DNA of 64,000 bases from Zoroaster sp. YZ-2022. Lineage: Eukaryota; Echinodermata; Asteroidea; Forcipulatida; Zoroasteridae. The notes under the pieces were generated by a model. That model was not told the origin of the DNA. It saw nothing but the letters and a program-made list of their open reading frames with translations, and did not search any database. Made by a program: the position numbers and the translations under genes. Below are positions 44,202 to 53,809 of this stretch, in pieces (the first letter of the stretch is position 1; every line of letters starts with the position of its first letter). The stretch is from positions 27,138,366-27,202,365 of the forward strand of contig CM055816.1 in the NCBI GenBank assembly GCA_029582265.1, read 5' to 3'.

Positions 44202-45233
44202 TTACATGTCTGTTTCACGCATTTTCATGCTGGATGCTTTGAGAGTATTCCAGTTGTTATGCCAGTGATACCACACGATGCCTTTGGCACCCTGATTCTG
44301 CCCATCTGGGTAATAATAACCATTTAAGTGAGAGTCGTGACATTTATTAAACCACCAGGCTCCTTCACGGGATTGTGCACAATTCAGCCCTGACGCATCA
44401 ATGTCATTATCCTTTGTTGAGAAGTTCATTCCCTTGTGATGCCCAAGAGAGTCACCAGCAGTGCTGCTTACATCGTATTCGCCATAATTCAGTGTGTACT
44501 TCTCACCAGTGATTTGGAAATCCGTGTATTTCGCGAATGCCGTACCGTCACTCCAATCTGTGAGATCTATGCGGAGGTCCCATGTCCCGTGTGATTTATC
44601 AGATGTCAGACTCACCAAGTTATCATTGCCTAACCAATGCTCCCCGCTTAGATCACCTAAACCAGACTTATACTCACTCCAGTCACGATAAAAGTCAATA
44701 TTGCCGTCCTCTCTGCGCTGAAACGCAATCCATCCGCCGCCATCAATGTCCATTTCACAATAGACTTTGAGACCACAGCAGAATCCGTCTGGGTAGATCT
44801 TGTAGACACCACTTGTGCGGTAACCTGCCTCCATTAGCCCTTTACAAATTCTGTAGCGATCAATCTCAGGCAATGAGAAGAGATGTGTGTCTTCATTTTC
44901 ATCGAAGTACACACTTTCTTGATCTTCAACGAATGATTCAGGATACTCAGCCCTTGTGGAGTTATTTAACTCACACAGTTTATTGCATTTATAGAAGTTA
45001 AATGACTTACAGTTCTTATCCATGTTACAGTCTCGTCCGCACATGACGTAATAGGGTACAGTTTTCTTGGCATACGTGAAGTTTTTGAGTGCTCGGTTGT
45101 CTGCGGGGAGATATTCGTTTGTAAGCCCACCACATTGAACTCCCAAGCTTACCGCTTGTGATATCAGTGGTACTATAAACACGAACATCATTTTGAAATG
45201 GAGTACGCACATCAAGAGTACTTGCTGCGTCAT
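44202..45233 (-). CDS. Secreted PAN/apple plus fibrinogen-related domain protein
   Basis: An intronless 343-codon gene. The first ATG in the frame is at 45233 (MTQQVLLMCV); the opening upstream lacks an ATG. Residues 1-30 form a signal peptide with core MMFVFIVPLISQAVSLG. Residues about 34-115 look like a PAN/apple domain, with Cys34, 65, 69, 75, 83 and 87 and the phrase CKSFNFYKCNKLCELNN. Residues about 122-338 are a fibrinogen C-terminal domain: Cys130/Cys159, GGGWIAFQRREDG, the calcium-site segment STKDNDID (Asp275, Asp277) and Cys285/Cys298 around AQSREGAWWFNK. An extra Cys152-Cys153 pair is unusual. Sequons are at Asn51, Asn90 and Asn270. Invertebrate relatives are secreted lectin-like proteins binding acetylated sugars in immunity or mucus. 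The ligand here is unknown. The stop codon lies inside a consensus donor (AT|GTAAGT), so a further exon is possible. Confidence 0.93.
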   Translation of the reverse strand: MTQQVLLMCVLHFKMMFVFIVPLISQAVSLGVQCGGLTNEYLPADNRALKNFTYAKKTVPYYVMCGRDCNMDKNCKSFNFYKCNKLCELNNSTRAEYPESFVEDQESVYFDENEDTHLFSLPEIDRYRICKGLMEAGYRTSGVYKIYPDGFCCGLKVYCEMDIDGGGWIAFQRREDGNIDFYRDWSEYKSGLGDLSGEHWLGNDNLVSLTSDKSHGTWDLRIDLTDWSDGTAFAKYTDFQITGEKYTLNYGEYDVSSTAGDSLGHHKGMNFSTKDNDIDASGLNCAQSREGAWWFNKCHDSHLNGYYYPDGQNQGAKGIVWYHWHNNWNTLKASSMKMRETDM

Positions 45234-45303
45234 CTTCAATGTATTGTTTGTATATGGGTGAAAACGTTTCAATGTAAATCCAATTAAATAAGAAGAACTA
45301 TCA

Positions 45304-45515
45304 GTTTATATTCAATCAAGTATTTCGGTATCATCGGTTGACCAACTGTTTGATTGAAACACTATACTGCACAAAATGTAGAAATGTAACACAGCATCGA
45401 CCGATGAGTGTTTATATTGAATGTTTGCGATCCAAAGGATTGCATGCGTAAAGCACTGATTGGTCAAAGTGAAGTCACTGCTGAATGGTGATTTACATGT
45501 ATCACCTGATTGGTT
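45304..45515 (-). promoter_or_regulatory. Candidate promoter of the fibrinogen-related gene
   Basis: On the minus strand a TATAAAC box (45310-45304) lies about 75 nt upstream of the ATG at 45233, placing a start site near 45278 with a 5' UTR of about 45 nt. Two CCAAT boxes in the same orientation lie at 45463-45459 and 45513-45509. The arrangement suits a regulated RNA polymerase II gene. It is inferred from motifs only. Confidence 0.5.
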
Positions 45516-46069
45516 GACAGAAACTTGATGAGGCTCAGCTTTATCTGTTTTTTGTTTCCTCACAAATTGGTTAACAAAGATTATTCAATAATAGATAGTC
45601 CCAACCTGAATTGTTTTAATGGTTTGAGGAAATAATTAGTTTTTCCTTTATGAATTAATGCCTATGTGAATTTGTTTAGCACATAAAATGTTTGGATAAT
45701 TACTTGATAATTACTGGGGCATTATTCGTTTTGTGTTAAGGTTTATGTTAATCCAGTGAATCACTAGAAGAGGATTCGATATTTGTTATAATACAATTTC
45801 ACACAATTTTCAATAGAAAAATAGAATATGTCTAGGTATAAATATGTATAAATACCTGTACATATTATGTTCGTGTCTGTATTTTACATACAGGCAATAT
45901 CGAATATCAAAGACTAGTATTGGCTCAAGTGTCAATATCCTACTCTCTGCAATGCCACTGGTGGAGGTGCAAGGGATTACTGCTAGCAACATAAGTATCC
46001 TATTAAAGACTAGTCTTAGTTCAAGTCTGGTTTGTTTTGTTCATAAACATTCAGATTAGACTTAATTAA
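45516..46069. other. No gene; F4 repeat copy
   Basis: The stretch 45850-45990 is an F4 copy (CCTGTACATATTATGTTCG, ATCGAATATCAAAGACTAGT, CCACTGGTGGAGGTGCAAGGG). The rest is AT-rich and unrecognised. Confidence 0.55.
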
Positions 46070-46074
46070 TCCTG

Positions 46075-46615
46075 AATTGTAAACTTCGTCTGTATTGTTC
46101 AGAATAGACTCACTTCTGAAACTGACATATTTCGTTTGCACGCGTCATCATTACATCATCAATACGGCATGCGTTATTTATCAATACTAACAACGTCCGA
46201 TCGCGACGAGACTTAAGAAGTATGAAATACGAATATTTGTAAGGCTAATTCTAAAGTTACATAATTATTACTTCATAAGGTGCCAAATTACATATTTATA
46301 ACATTTTACTATAAACAAATCCTTACGTTTCACGTTTTTGATGTGTTAATGAACATGTCATTACACTCGTACCTCTAAAAATGTTGTCAAGAAATCTCAG
46401 AACAGCTCTGAGGGCTGTTCAAAATACTTGTCTGATTTTATGTGTTACCTTGTACACAATAAAACAAAAATAATCACCTTTATAATTATACAAATACACG
46501 TGCATACACATGTGAGTATATTCGAGCGAGGTCTCCAGTGTTCTCATCCCGGTGTCTGGACTGGCTCTTGCCGCGCTGGCAGGGTGAGAAAACACTGGTG
46601 TTCAATTTGAAATAA
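46075..46615 (+). repeat. Repeat, inverted partner of 4700-5125
   Basis: Described at its partner. This copy retains the AGCTCTGAGGGCTGTTCAAAA phrase also seen at 9820-9845, which the 4.7 kb copy lacks. Confidence 0.8.
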
Positions 46616-47501
46616 AGAACGTTTGTTTTAACTATTATGTATGCCAGCCATCAGCACAAGATCAAGAAATAATTTTGCAGAAAAGCGTGTTTCTAATGAC
46701 ATGAGATCAACGTTTATTTCAACAAGATATTAATTAACATTTAATTATTAATGCAAAAACAAAATTATTAAGAGAGATATCAAAATCAACAAATTTAATA
46801 CATTTTCCACAGGGGGAGTTTCACAGACTGTAGCCAGTGTACGTAAACGGCTTCGGCGAAGCCGAGCGAGGTCTCCGGGGTTCCTCGGTGCCCAGGCTGA
46901 CGGATGTTGCGCTGGCAGGCTGAGAAAACACCGGTGTTCATTTGAAACGATATGTAACCATCAGTACCAGATCATCAGCAGAAAAATGATTATTTAGAAA
47001 CATTTATTTCATGCCAACTTCATAAAGAAATAAATTTTCATTATTTGTTCCAATTCATATATTAAGACAGATGCAACAAATCTATAAGCTGTAAATTAAT
47101 TAACACAAAATAAACAAAATAAGCAACTAAACAAAACAAATTAAATAATGTTAACATGTAAGGAAAATGAGGAAGGAAAGCTTTTGTACTCTTCCCAAAC
47201 ACAAACAAAACACAATTAACAGGAGATATATACAAGACAAACACAAGTCAAGCAAAAACAGGAGTAAGACTGGATGTAGCTTTAGACTGGATGTAATACA
47301 TATACAATTCTAAAATACTACTTTTAAGTTTTTGGCCAAAAGATGTCGGGGAAACGGCTTGTCTTAAATATGTACAAAACACAACTCTGTAATAGGCTAC
47401 TTTTTGAGTGAGTTGTCCTACTAAAATTAACATAAATATTACCATTTGATGAACTACGAGTCTCATAGGAGTGAACAGAAGCAATTAATGTAAACCAAGA
47501 T
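46616..47501 (+). repeat. F3 repeat and sequence collinear with 26360-26990
   Basis: 46830-46970 holds the F3 hairpin core (46848-46864). 46970-47501 follows 26360-26978, including TCAGAAATAAATTT-type phrases, GAAAATGNGGAAG, and GAACAGAAGCAATNAATGTAAACC, up to the MITE insertion site. Confidence 0.75.
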
Positions 47502-47699
47502 CAGCGGCGGCACCAGACCTGTTAAACTGGGGGGAGGGGGAAAGAGGGGGACAAGCTTAAATTTAAGGGGGGCAAACATTAACCTTTAATGTAATTTTGT
47601 ATTGCTGAAAAAGCATTGACTTACCATCGGTGAAAAAATGGGGGGCAAAGAAAGTAAGGGGGGGGGCATTTCCCCCCCCCCCCGGTAGCGCCGCCACTG
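47502..47699. mobile_element. 198-bp hAT-type MITE
   Basis: Termini CAGCGGCGGCACCAG and the inverse of CAGTGGCGGCGCTAC (12 of 15) are flanked by ACCAAGAT (47494-47501) and ACCAAAAT (47700-47707), an 8-bp duplication with one change. The collinear copy near 26978 has a single uninterrupted GTAAACCAAAATTG, the pre-insertion site. Guanine and cytosine runs sit inside each end. Non-coding. Confidence 0.88.
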
Positions 47700-47707
47700 A
47701 CCAAAAT

Positions 47708-48009
47708 TGAAAACTAACAGGCAGTATGTTATGAATATATTTCAACCTAAATTTCCCTAAATTAAGATAATAGATGTTTCTCAGTTTTAAAATTTGAGAT
47801 TTTCAAAATAAAAGATCACGGAACCCAACCTTGTTTACAATGCGAACTGCTCGTTTCTGTAGAAACCCTAACAAAATGCAGTGGGTTTACCCTAAGTAAG
47901 AATTGCATAATTCAAATCAGGTGTTAGAAGAACTGTTTTCGGCAAAAAGAGTTTCAATCGTGTCATAATAAAAACATGTTTTAAAATCTTACTAGACAAA
48001 ATATTAACA
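47708..48009. other. No gene seen
   Basis: AT-rich. The frame on the minus strand crossing the MITE is an artefact of its guanine-rich ends. Confidence 0.4.
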
Positions 48010-48144
48010 TTGATTTAATTTTGCCCTGCACCGACATGTAGGCACTGCATACTCAGTGCTTTCCAAGTGTCTGTAAAAAATTATATGCAGCTCAGGTGGG
48101 AATCGAACCCACGTCCTCCTGCTGACTATTGCAGACGTCTTAAC
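48010..48144 (-). mobile_element. SINE, first head type (minus)
   Basis: The minus strand reads GTTAAGACGTCTGCAATAG, CAGGAGGACGTGGGTTCG (B box GGGTTCGATTCCC), CACTTGGAAAGCACTGAGTA and GCAGGGCAAAATTAAATCAA. The 5' part of the head is missing. Same family as 22177-22346. Confidence 0.8.
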
Positions 48145-48714
48145 ATCTTTTAATTGAAACATAAACTAAAGACTCAATTACTGAGGAAGTATTTATAATA
48201 TGGATAAGATTATTTGCCCTGCGTGCCTGCCAGTTTTAAATTATACGCGGCGTAACAAGCACAACTACACCGTGTAGTAGGTTATAAAATCGTTAATTAC
48301 ATGGGTAAATGAACTGATTTTCCCAATGTTATCAATTTTAACTTGTTTCAGAGGGTCTAGAGATGTTTTCTATCAATTTTTTTTTAATTTTTATGTTTTT
48401 CTTAGAAAATTAATTACTTAATTAACACTAAAAAAACTAATTTTTCCTAAAAAACTCATTTTTAAACACAAAATCTGTACTTTTTTCACTCACAATAGTA
48501 GTCAAGGCCACAAATACAACATCCTGCCATGTATACAAACCCATGGCCCATTCATAAAAGCCACCTGCTATCGAAGAACATCATCAATAACTCAGATACC
48601 GCCATCATCCGACCCCCCCCCCCCAACAGCCATCCCCCAATATCAACCCCCACCAACATAGACGTTTTTATTGGTCTAAATACCTCAGAGCTGTCAAACA
48701 GCCATCACATTTGT
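48145..48714. other. No gene seen
   Basis: Begins with an F2-type phrase (ACATAAACTAAAGACTCAATTACT), then unrecognised AT-rich sequence with a C run at 48612-48624. Confidence 0.4.
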
Positions 48715-49102
48715 TTTTGACGACAGACCATATATTATCTTTAACAGTCCAAACAGTACAGACACCTTTTATAAGCAGGGATGGATCCAGGGTAGATGAA
48801 ATGAAAATGAGACATCGTACAGCAAAAAGGGGTGAAACTGCCTAAAAGAGGTCCACATATATAAAGTATAGGGTAAATTCATTACAAGGTGATGAATGGA
48901 CACTTGTCCTCTTTGCCTGCCTCCTTTATCCGCTAAACTTCCCCCTGGCTCCCCCGAACTGCCAATGATACTTAGTATTAGTTTTCATGAAGCCATAAGC
49001 AAATGCATTTGTGCCTTTACGTGGTGTCTGATGAGGGCGTAAGGTTTAAAAGTGGCGGTGATTTCTAGACACGACGAGAGGGATGGCATAAGTAGGACCC
49101 CT
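48715..49102 (+). repeat. Dispersed repeat R, copy 1 (interrupted by LINE E)
   Basis: Phrases: TATCTTTAACAGTCCAAACAGTACA, AAGCAGGGATGGATCCAGGG, AATGAAAATGAGACATCGT, TATACTTTATA-type sequence, ATACTTAGTATTAGTTTTCATGAAGCC and ATAAGTAGGACCC. Other copies are at 53810-54135 and from 63217 on. The unit is cut by the LINE and resumes at 53281 (ACCCCTAGCTAACCTAGTAC). Confidence 0.85.
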
Positions 49103-49489
49103 ATATAATAATAATAAATTAAACATTTCGATTGCGCTGTTTCCATTTAAAAATGATCAAAAGCGCCTAACAAAAAATGAACACGCCATAGAATAAACAC
49201 ATATAAATACAAACAAGAAATTAAACGCAAATCACTTTTTTTAAATCAGAACAGATGAGGTTGCCAAGCCAGCTCCCAAACCTCAGTATGGGGTTACGTC
49301 TGTCCTGCTAGAGGAGGGTCTATGTCAATGTACCCCACTGGCATCGGTGATGTCTCGATCTTTCCCGGAGACAGACGCCTTTAACCTACCGATACTAATT
49401 AAAGGAATATAGCCTAACTGGCTTGGTTCTCATGAAAAGTACAATTAAGGAAAAGAGAAGAAAACAAATTAATTTAATTTAAAAGGCTT

Positions 49490-50130
49490 CATTAAAAGAT
49501 ATGTTTTAATCTTACGTTTAAAAGAATCAAGTGTCTGTTCATTGCGAATGTGACGCGGAAGTGTATTCAGAGCACTGGGGCTGCTGAAGAAAATGCTCTA
49601 GCACCCAGCGTAGCAAGCATCTTGCCCTTAGGGTACTCTAAAACAAGACCATTACTACTTGACCTGAGATTATAACGGGAACTTTTGTTAATACTAATGA
49701 GATTTTTTATGTACACTGGAGATAAACCATGGAGTGCCTTGAAAGTTAACAAAATAATTTTAAAATTAATCCTAAACGAAACAGGTAACCAATGTAATTC
49801 GCGAAGAATTGGTGTTATATGCTGAAACCTAGGTGTGTTAAATACAAGTCTGGCCGCAGCATTCTGGACTCGTTGTAGTTTGGCTAATTAACTTGTTGGT
49901 AGACCGTACAATAAGCATGTTACAATAATCCATTCGACTGGTGACAAAAGCATGGATTAAGGTCAATAGAGACTCACGAGATAAAAATTTACTAATACTT
50001 CTAATGTTATGCAGATGGAAAAGCAGCCGAACAAGCCTTAGTAATATGAATATTCATAGTCAACTGTGAGTCGAACCATGATCCCAAATTCCTAACACAT
50101 GAATTGGGAAGAATATCAGATTTCCCACAG
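49490..50130 (-). pseudogene. LINE E ORF2 C-terminal part, frameshifted
   Basis: After the main frame stops, the expected continuation is readable in other frames: RNLGSWFDSQLTMNIHIT, LLTLIHAFVTSRMDYCN, then MLTFKALHGLSPVYIKNLI and SSRYNLRSS (49567-49752), ending near TFKRKIKTYLL. At least three indels separate these pieces. This damage makes the copy defective although the catalytic core is open. Confidence 0.8.
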
Positions 50131-52806
50131 TGAGGCTGGGAATGTTAATTTTTGTAGCTGTTGTCTGGTACCAATGACAAGAAATTCACTTTTATTATCA
50201 TTGATCATAAGCCTATCATGAATCATCCATTGCCTGATGTCTTGAATACATCTCTCCATTGCTGCTACGGCTTCCAACTGACTGTTTGTATCGTCAGGTT
50301 TAAAGTTTATGTACAACTGTGTGTCATCTGCATAACAATGAGAATTTGGCAGATGGCGCTCAATAATATCAAACAACCTAGAAGCATAGATGGTGAAAAG
50401 CAGTGGACCCAGACATGATCCTTGGGGAACACCACAGTCAAGCCTGAAACTATCTGACAAGGTCCCATCTATAGACACCCGCTGGCTTCTGGAAGACAAG
50501 TAAGATGCAAACCAATCAAGCGCCAAGCCGGATATCCCAAGCTTTGACTGAAGGCGTTCCAGCAAAATTTTATGATCAATGGTATCAAAAGCGGCACTAA
50601 GATCTAATAAAACAAGTAATGTTACATGCTGAGAATTCATCTTCAAAAGTATGTCATTCTTTACCCTCAAAAGAGCCGTCTCTGTACTGTGATGTTTCCT
50701 ATATGCCGATTGAAATTGTGGAAATAATGAATGCCTAGCCATATGATTATTAATTTGAGCACACACTGCACTCTCAGTAAGTTTAGACAAAAACTGCAAG
50801 TTGGTGATTGGTCGGTAATTTTCTAAAACTGGGTCAAGGTTATGCTTTTTTAACAAAGGAAAAACCAGTCCCTCTTTCCAGCAGTCAGGAAAAACGCCAG
50901 AACCAATAGATAAATTTATGATACTGGTAAGCACTGGCAGCAGAACATCAAGACAATCACTGACTAGCTTAGTTGGCATTGGATCAAGGGAACAAGACTT
51001 CTTTGTAGATTTACTGACAAGATGCTTAACCTGTTTCTCAGTTAATGTAATGAAATGATCAAACAAAATGTCATCAGATGGAATAATATTTGGAAAATAA
51101 GAAGATTCATCTGCTGATCCCAAATTGTCAAGTTTGAAATGAATATTTGTTATCTTTTTAACAAAGAAATCCCCCATTTCATTTGCTAACTCAAATTTAT
51201 TATTGAACATGGGAAGGGGGGAAACATGGCATTGTTGGAGCAGTGTCTTAGTGGCCTTAAATAATTTACTCTGATCAGAACTGTTGGCGTCAATAAAGTT
51301 GGTATAAAAATCACTGCGGGCTTCATTCATGAGAGATGTAGCCCTGTTTCTTTTAATTTTAAAATTTGTTAAGTCGTCGGGTGTCCCAGTTCGCCGCCAT
51401 TTCCTTTCAGCCTGCCTTCTCAACTTCACAGCTGCCTTAATGTTCGCATTAAACCATGGCACCAAAGGTCTGCTAGAAACTGTTTTCGACTTTACTGGTG
51501 CATGTGTGTTAAGTGTATCGGTGAGGGTGACATTGTAACATTTAACAAGCTCATCGAGACACTTGGGAGTATCTGTACACAGCTTAGAAGAAGATAAGTA
51601 ATTTTTAAGTGAATTAATATTGATTGATGTAGTGTTCCTGTAAGAAACTGTTTTTGTTGAAAATGTTAACGACCTTGTTTTTAAATTACACATAACTGAT
51701 AGATGGTCAGAGAAAAGACGATCAGGAAAAGGTGGGCTGTCTAGAACAACCGCAGACTGCCGCGTGATAACCAAATCCAATGTGTGTCCCAACTCATGGG
51801 TAGGTCCTTTGACATGTTGCCTCAGACCCATAGATTCAAGAAGTTCTGTAAAATGGACAGCAGATGGATCTTCAGAAACATCAACATGAATATTAAAATC
51901 CCCAGTTATCAATAGTTGTTGAGGGCATAGAATTAACGATTCCAAATACACAGCAAATTCAGTAAGAAACGTGTTCACAGTAACTGGATGATTTTCAGAG
52001 TACGGGGGCCTATAGATGATCACTAACCGAAGCCTATATGAATTATATTCTACCGACCATTCTGAAAATTCAAATGATTCCTTTTCTCCAGCAGCAATTT
52101 TCTTGACAGAAATATTATCTCGGAATAATAGACCAGTACCGCCTCCAATGCGATTCTTTCGTGGATGATCCAATAGCTTAAAACCAGATGGAGTAGCTTG
52201 AACTTTACAAGCAACATCCATTTCGGTAAACCAAGTCTCGGTTAGGGCAAAAAGATCAGCCTTGCTAGTTACAACATAATCAACAAAGTCAGCCATTTTG
52301 TTCTTAATTGATCTGGTGTTCAAACTGCAGAGCTTAAGTGGGCATGCAGTTGTTAACATGGGTGTTATTGTAACTGGTTGAAGTACTCGATTCCGGTTTT
52401 CTAGTAAGGCTTGAAGACGATAAGTAGAGTCCAAACGCTGACTTAAATGGACGGGTATTCTTTGTTCATTACCCTTATACCGTTTACCTGCTCTCTTCCC
52501 TCGAAACCGAACAATCCCATTTATTTTAAGTAATTGAAGTTGTTCAGAATTAATGAAACACTTAGAAGATCTACGTAAATTGAACAATTGGTTGCATGAA
52601 TAGGTGATTTGCCCATTATTGGGAGGGCTATTCAAATTAGAATGCAACTCACCATCGACATACAACTCGCCGTTGTCAGTACAGTTCAAACCATTGGGAC
52701 CAGGTTTGATAGAAATATCCATAAACACAGTTATATCCAATGGGGGATCATGTCCAGGGATAACCAAACTTGTCTGTCCATGCTTCGACCATTTTAACAA
52801 TACCAC
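50116..52806 (-). CDS. LINE E ORF2: APE endonuclease and reverse transcriptase
   Basis: An 896-codon frame on the minus strand. It has no ATG before codon 29, so translation may begin there, or upstream by reinitiation or frameshift. Residues 30-37 (DISIKPGP) resemble a 2A peptide but lack the essential NPGP asparagine. Endonuclease, about residues 155-375: N163 (SLNTRSI), E190 (ALTETWF), YRPP, D303/N305 (TGDFNIH) and D367/H368 (FSDHLSV). RT, about residues 600-890: SLDPMPTKLVSD, NYRPITNLQFLSKLTE, D735 (LLDLSAAFDTIDH), GVPQGSCLGPLLFTIY and the active site YADD (825-828). All catalytic residues are present. The protein would nick DNA and prime reverse transcription. Its C-terminal tail is lost by frameshift at about 50120. 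The YADDTQLYINF type fits the L2/CR1 group. Confidence 0.92.
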   Translation of the reverse strand: MVLLKWSKHGQTSLVIPGHDPPLDITVFMDISIKPGPNGLNCTDNGELYVDGELHSNLNSPPNNGQITYSCNQLFNLRRSSKCFINSEQLQLLKINGIVRFRGKRAGKRYKGNEQRIPVHLSQRLDSTYRLQALLENRNRVLQPVTITPMLTTACPLKLCSLNTRSIKNKMADFVDYVVTSKADLFALTETWFTEMDVACKVQATPSGFKLLDHPRKNRIGGGTGLLFRDNISVKKIAAGEKESFEFSEWSVEYNSYRLRLVIIYRPPYSENHPVTVNTFLTEFAVYLESLILCPQQLLITGDFNIHVDVSEDPSAVHFTELLESMGLRQHVKGPTHELGHTLDLVITRQSAVVLDSPPFPDRLFSDHLSVMCNLKTRSLTFSTKTVSYRNTTSININSLKNYLSSSKLCTDTPKCLDELVKCYNVTLTDTLNTHAPVKSKTVSSRPLVPWFNANIKAAVKLRRQAERKWRRTGTPDDLTNFKIKRNRATSLMNEARSDFYTNFIDANSSDQSKLFKATKTLLQQCHVSPLPMFNNKFELANEMGDFFVKKITNIHFKLDNLGSADESSYFPNIIPSDDILFDHFITLTEKQVKHLVSKSTKKSCSLDPMPTKLVSDCLDVLLPVLTSIINLSIGSGVFPDCWKEGLVFPLLKKHNLDPVLENYRPITNLQFLSKLTESAVCAQINNHMARHSLFPQFQSAYRKHHSTETALLRVKNDILLKMNSQHVTLLVLLDLSAAFDTIDHKILLERLQSKLGISGLALDWFASYLSSRSQRVSIDGTLSDSFRLDCGVPQGSCLGPLLFTIYASRLFDIIERHLPNSHCYADDTQLYINFKPDDTNSQLEAVAAMERCIQDIRQWMIHDRLMINDNKSEFLVIGTRQQLQKLTFPASLWEI

Positions 52807-53141
52807 TTTAGAAGGGTGAAACCAGTGTTACATAACCTAACTGATGTTGGATGGCAATTTGCTCGATATAGGCCAACAGAAAAGTCTAGAAGACGTACAA
52901 AAAGGAATGGGTAACTCGGGGCAGTATTTTCAAAGACAGTGTTGGAGATAAATTTAGTTGAATGCAAATTATACTGCGCAAACATAACATGCAAAATGGC
53001 AAGACAAGCACAAACCTGTATTATGGCGGCCATGATGAATACACATATCAATGAACATACACACGGCAGATGATATCCACAAAAAAATCCAAAAAACTTC
53101 ACTATTAATCTACAAAACTTAGCAAAATACCCGAAAAACAA
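52794..53141 (-). CDS. LINE E upstream frame (possible ORF1 remnant)
   Basis: A 115-codon hydrophobic, cysteine-containing frame that overlaps the start of ORF2 by a few codons in another frame (ending FTLLKWYC). Internal methionines (MAAIIQVCACLAIL) could start it. No zinc knuckle or esterase domain is seen. It may be the leader of a formerly continuous reading frame ahead of the 2A-like motif, or untranslated sequence. Confidence 0.25.
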   Translation of the reverse strand: MFFGYFAKFCRLIVKFFGFFCGYHLPCVCSLICVFIMAAIIQVCACLAILHVMFAQYNLHSTKFISNTVFENTAPSYPFLFVRLLDFSVGLYRANCHPTSVRLCNTGFTLLKWYC

Positions 53142-53301
53142 ATCACGATCAACACAGCAAACACATCACAGAAGGGTTAAAACTTGATGGCAAAAACAGA
53201 GAAAGATAAAAACGGATATAAAAAATGTACATATGCACAGGAATTAAAAACTGGCAGCTGGACAAACAGCGCCCTCATGTACCCCTAGCTAACCTAGTAC
53301 A

Positions 53302-53795
53302 CCTCAAAAGATCCCATGTTATTACACGCAGTACAATAATTAAAGCTAAACAGCAACATAAAACATCCGTTGTATGTTATGTCAATACAATACACCAACG
53401 AAATAAGAATTACCGCAGAAAATACGTCTTTAGGAAGCAAACTCCAAAGTTTCCCAAGTTTCCCACGTGCCTGCCCCCAGCCGAGGTCTGTGCCCCCAGG
53501 TGCCTTCATTCAAAATTTTGAAAATAGACACTCGTCACGCATTTTTAAAAGTCGTTAAATTACATATTATGATGATTATAAACTGCCCCCCTTGACGTGT
53601 CCCCTTCCCGATCCGCCAATGGTTTGAGACGCAATTGCAATCGCGTGTTGAATTTGAATTTCAATAACATTCAATTACTGAATTTCAATAACATTTAAAT
53701 ACTAAATTAAAAGTCAAGGCCTTTGGACCTGAACTGGCTCATTAAGTGGAAACATCCGAAGTCAGCTTGTAAATAATATATGAGAGGTTTCAGCT
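53302..53795 (+). repeat. Direct repeat of 62212-62830
   Basis: Collinear phrases include GCTAAACAGCAACATAAAAC, AATACAATACACCAACGAAAT, GAAGCAAACTCCAAAGTTTC, GAAAATAGACACTCGTCAC, CGATCCGCCAATGGTT, GACGCAATTGCAATCGCG and AGAGGTTTCAGCTCTTACTG. The 5' part has a 40-bp extra stretch here. No gene. Confidence 0.88.
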
Positions 53796-53809
53796 CTTAC
53801 TGAGAACAG

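Larger units (their letters stand above)
49103..53280 (-). mobile_element. Near-full-length L2/CR1-like LINE (E)
   Basis: A minus-strand element of 4,178 bp bounded by the target duplication ACCCCT (49097-49102 and 53281-53286). From 5' to 3': about 470 bp leader with an overlapping short frame, a main ORF with APE endonuclease and RT (52806-50116), a frameshifted C-terminal part (to about 49500), a 3' UTR (GTTAGGCGCTTTTGATC near 49170) and an (ATT)n tail. Repeat R copy 2 at about 54060-54145 reads GTAGGACCCTAGCTAACC without the LINE and gives the empty site. Confidence 0.9.

Noticed and set aside
45234..45272. 13-residue N-terminal extension of the fibrinogen-related protein
   Set aside because: It begins with TTG, not ATG, and a signal peptide follows properly from the ATG at 45233.
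53225..53558. Overlapping frames on both strands near the LINE E 5' end
   Set aside because: They span the LINE boundary and a dispersed repeat with a second copy at 62.2 kb whose frame is broken differently.
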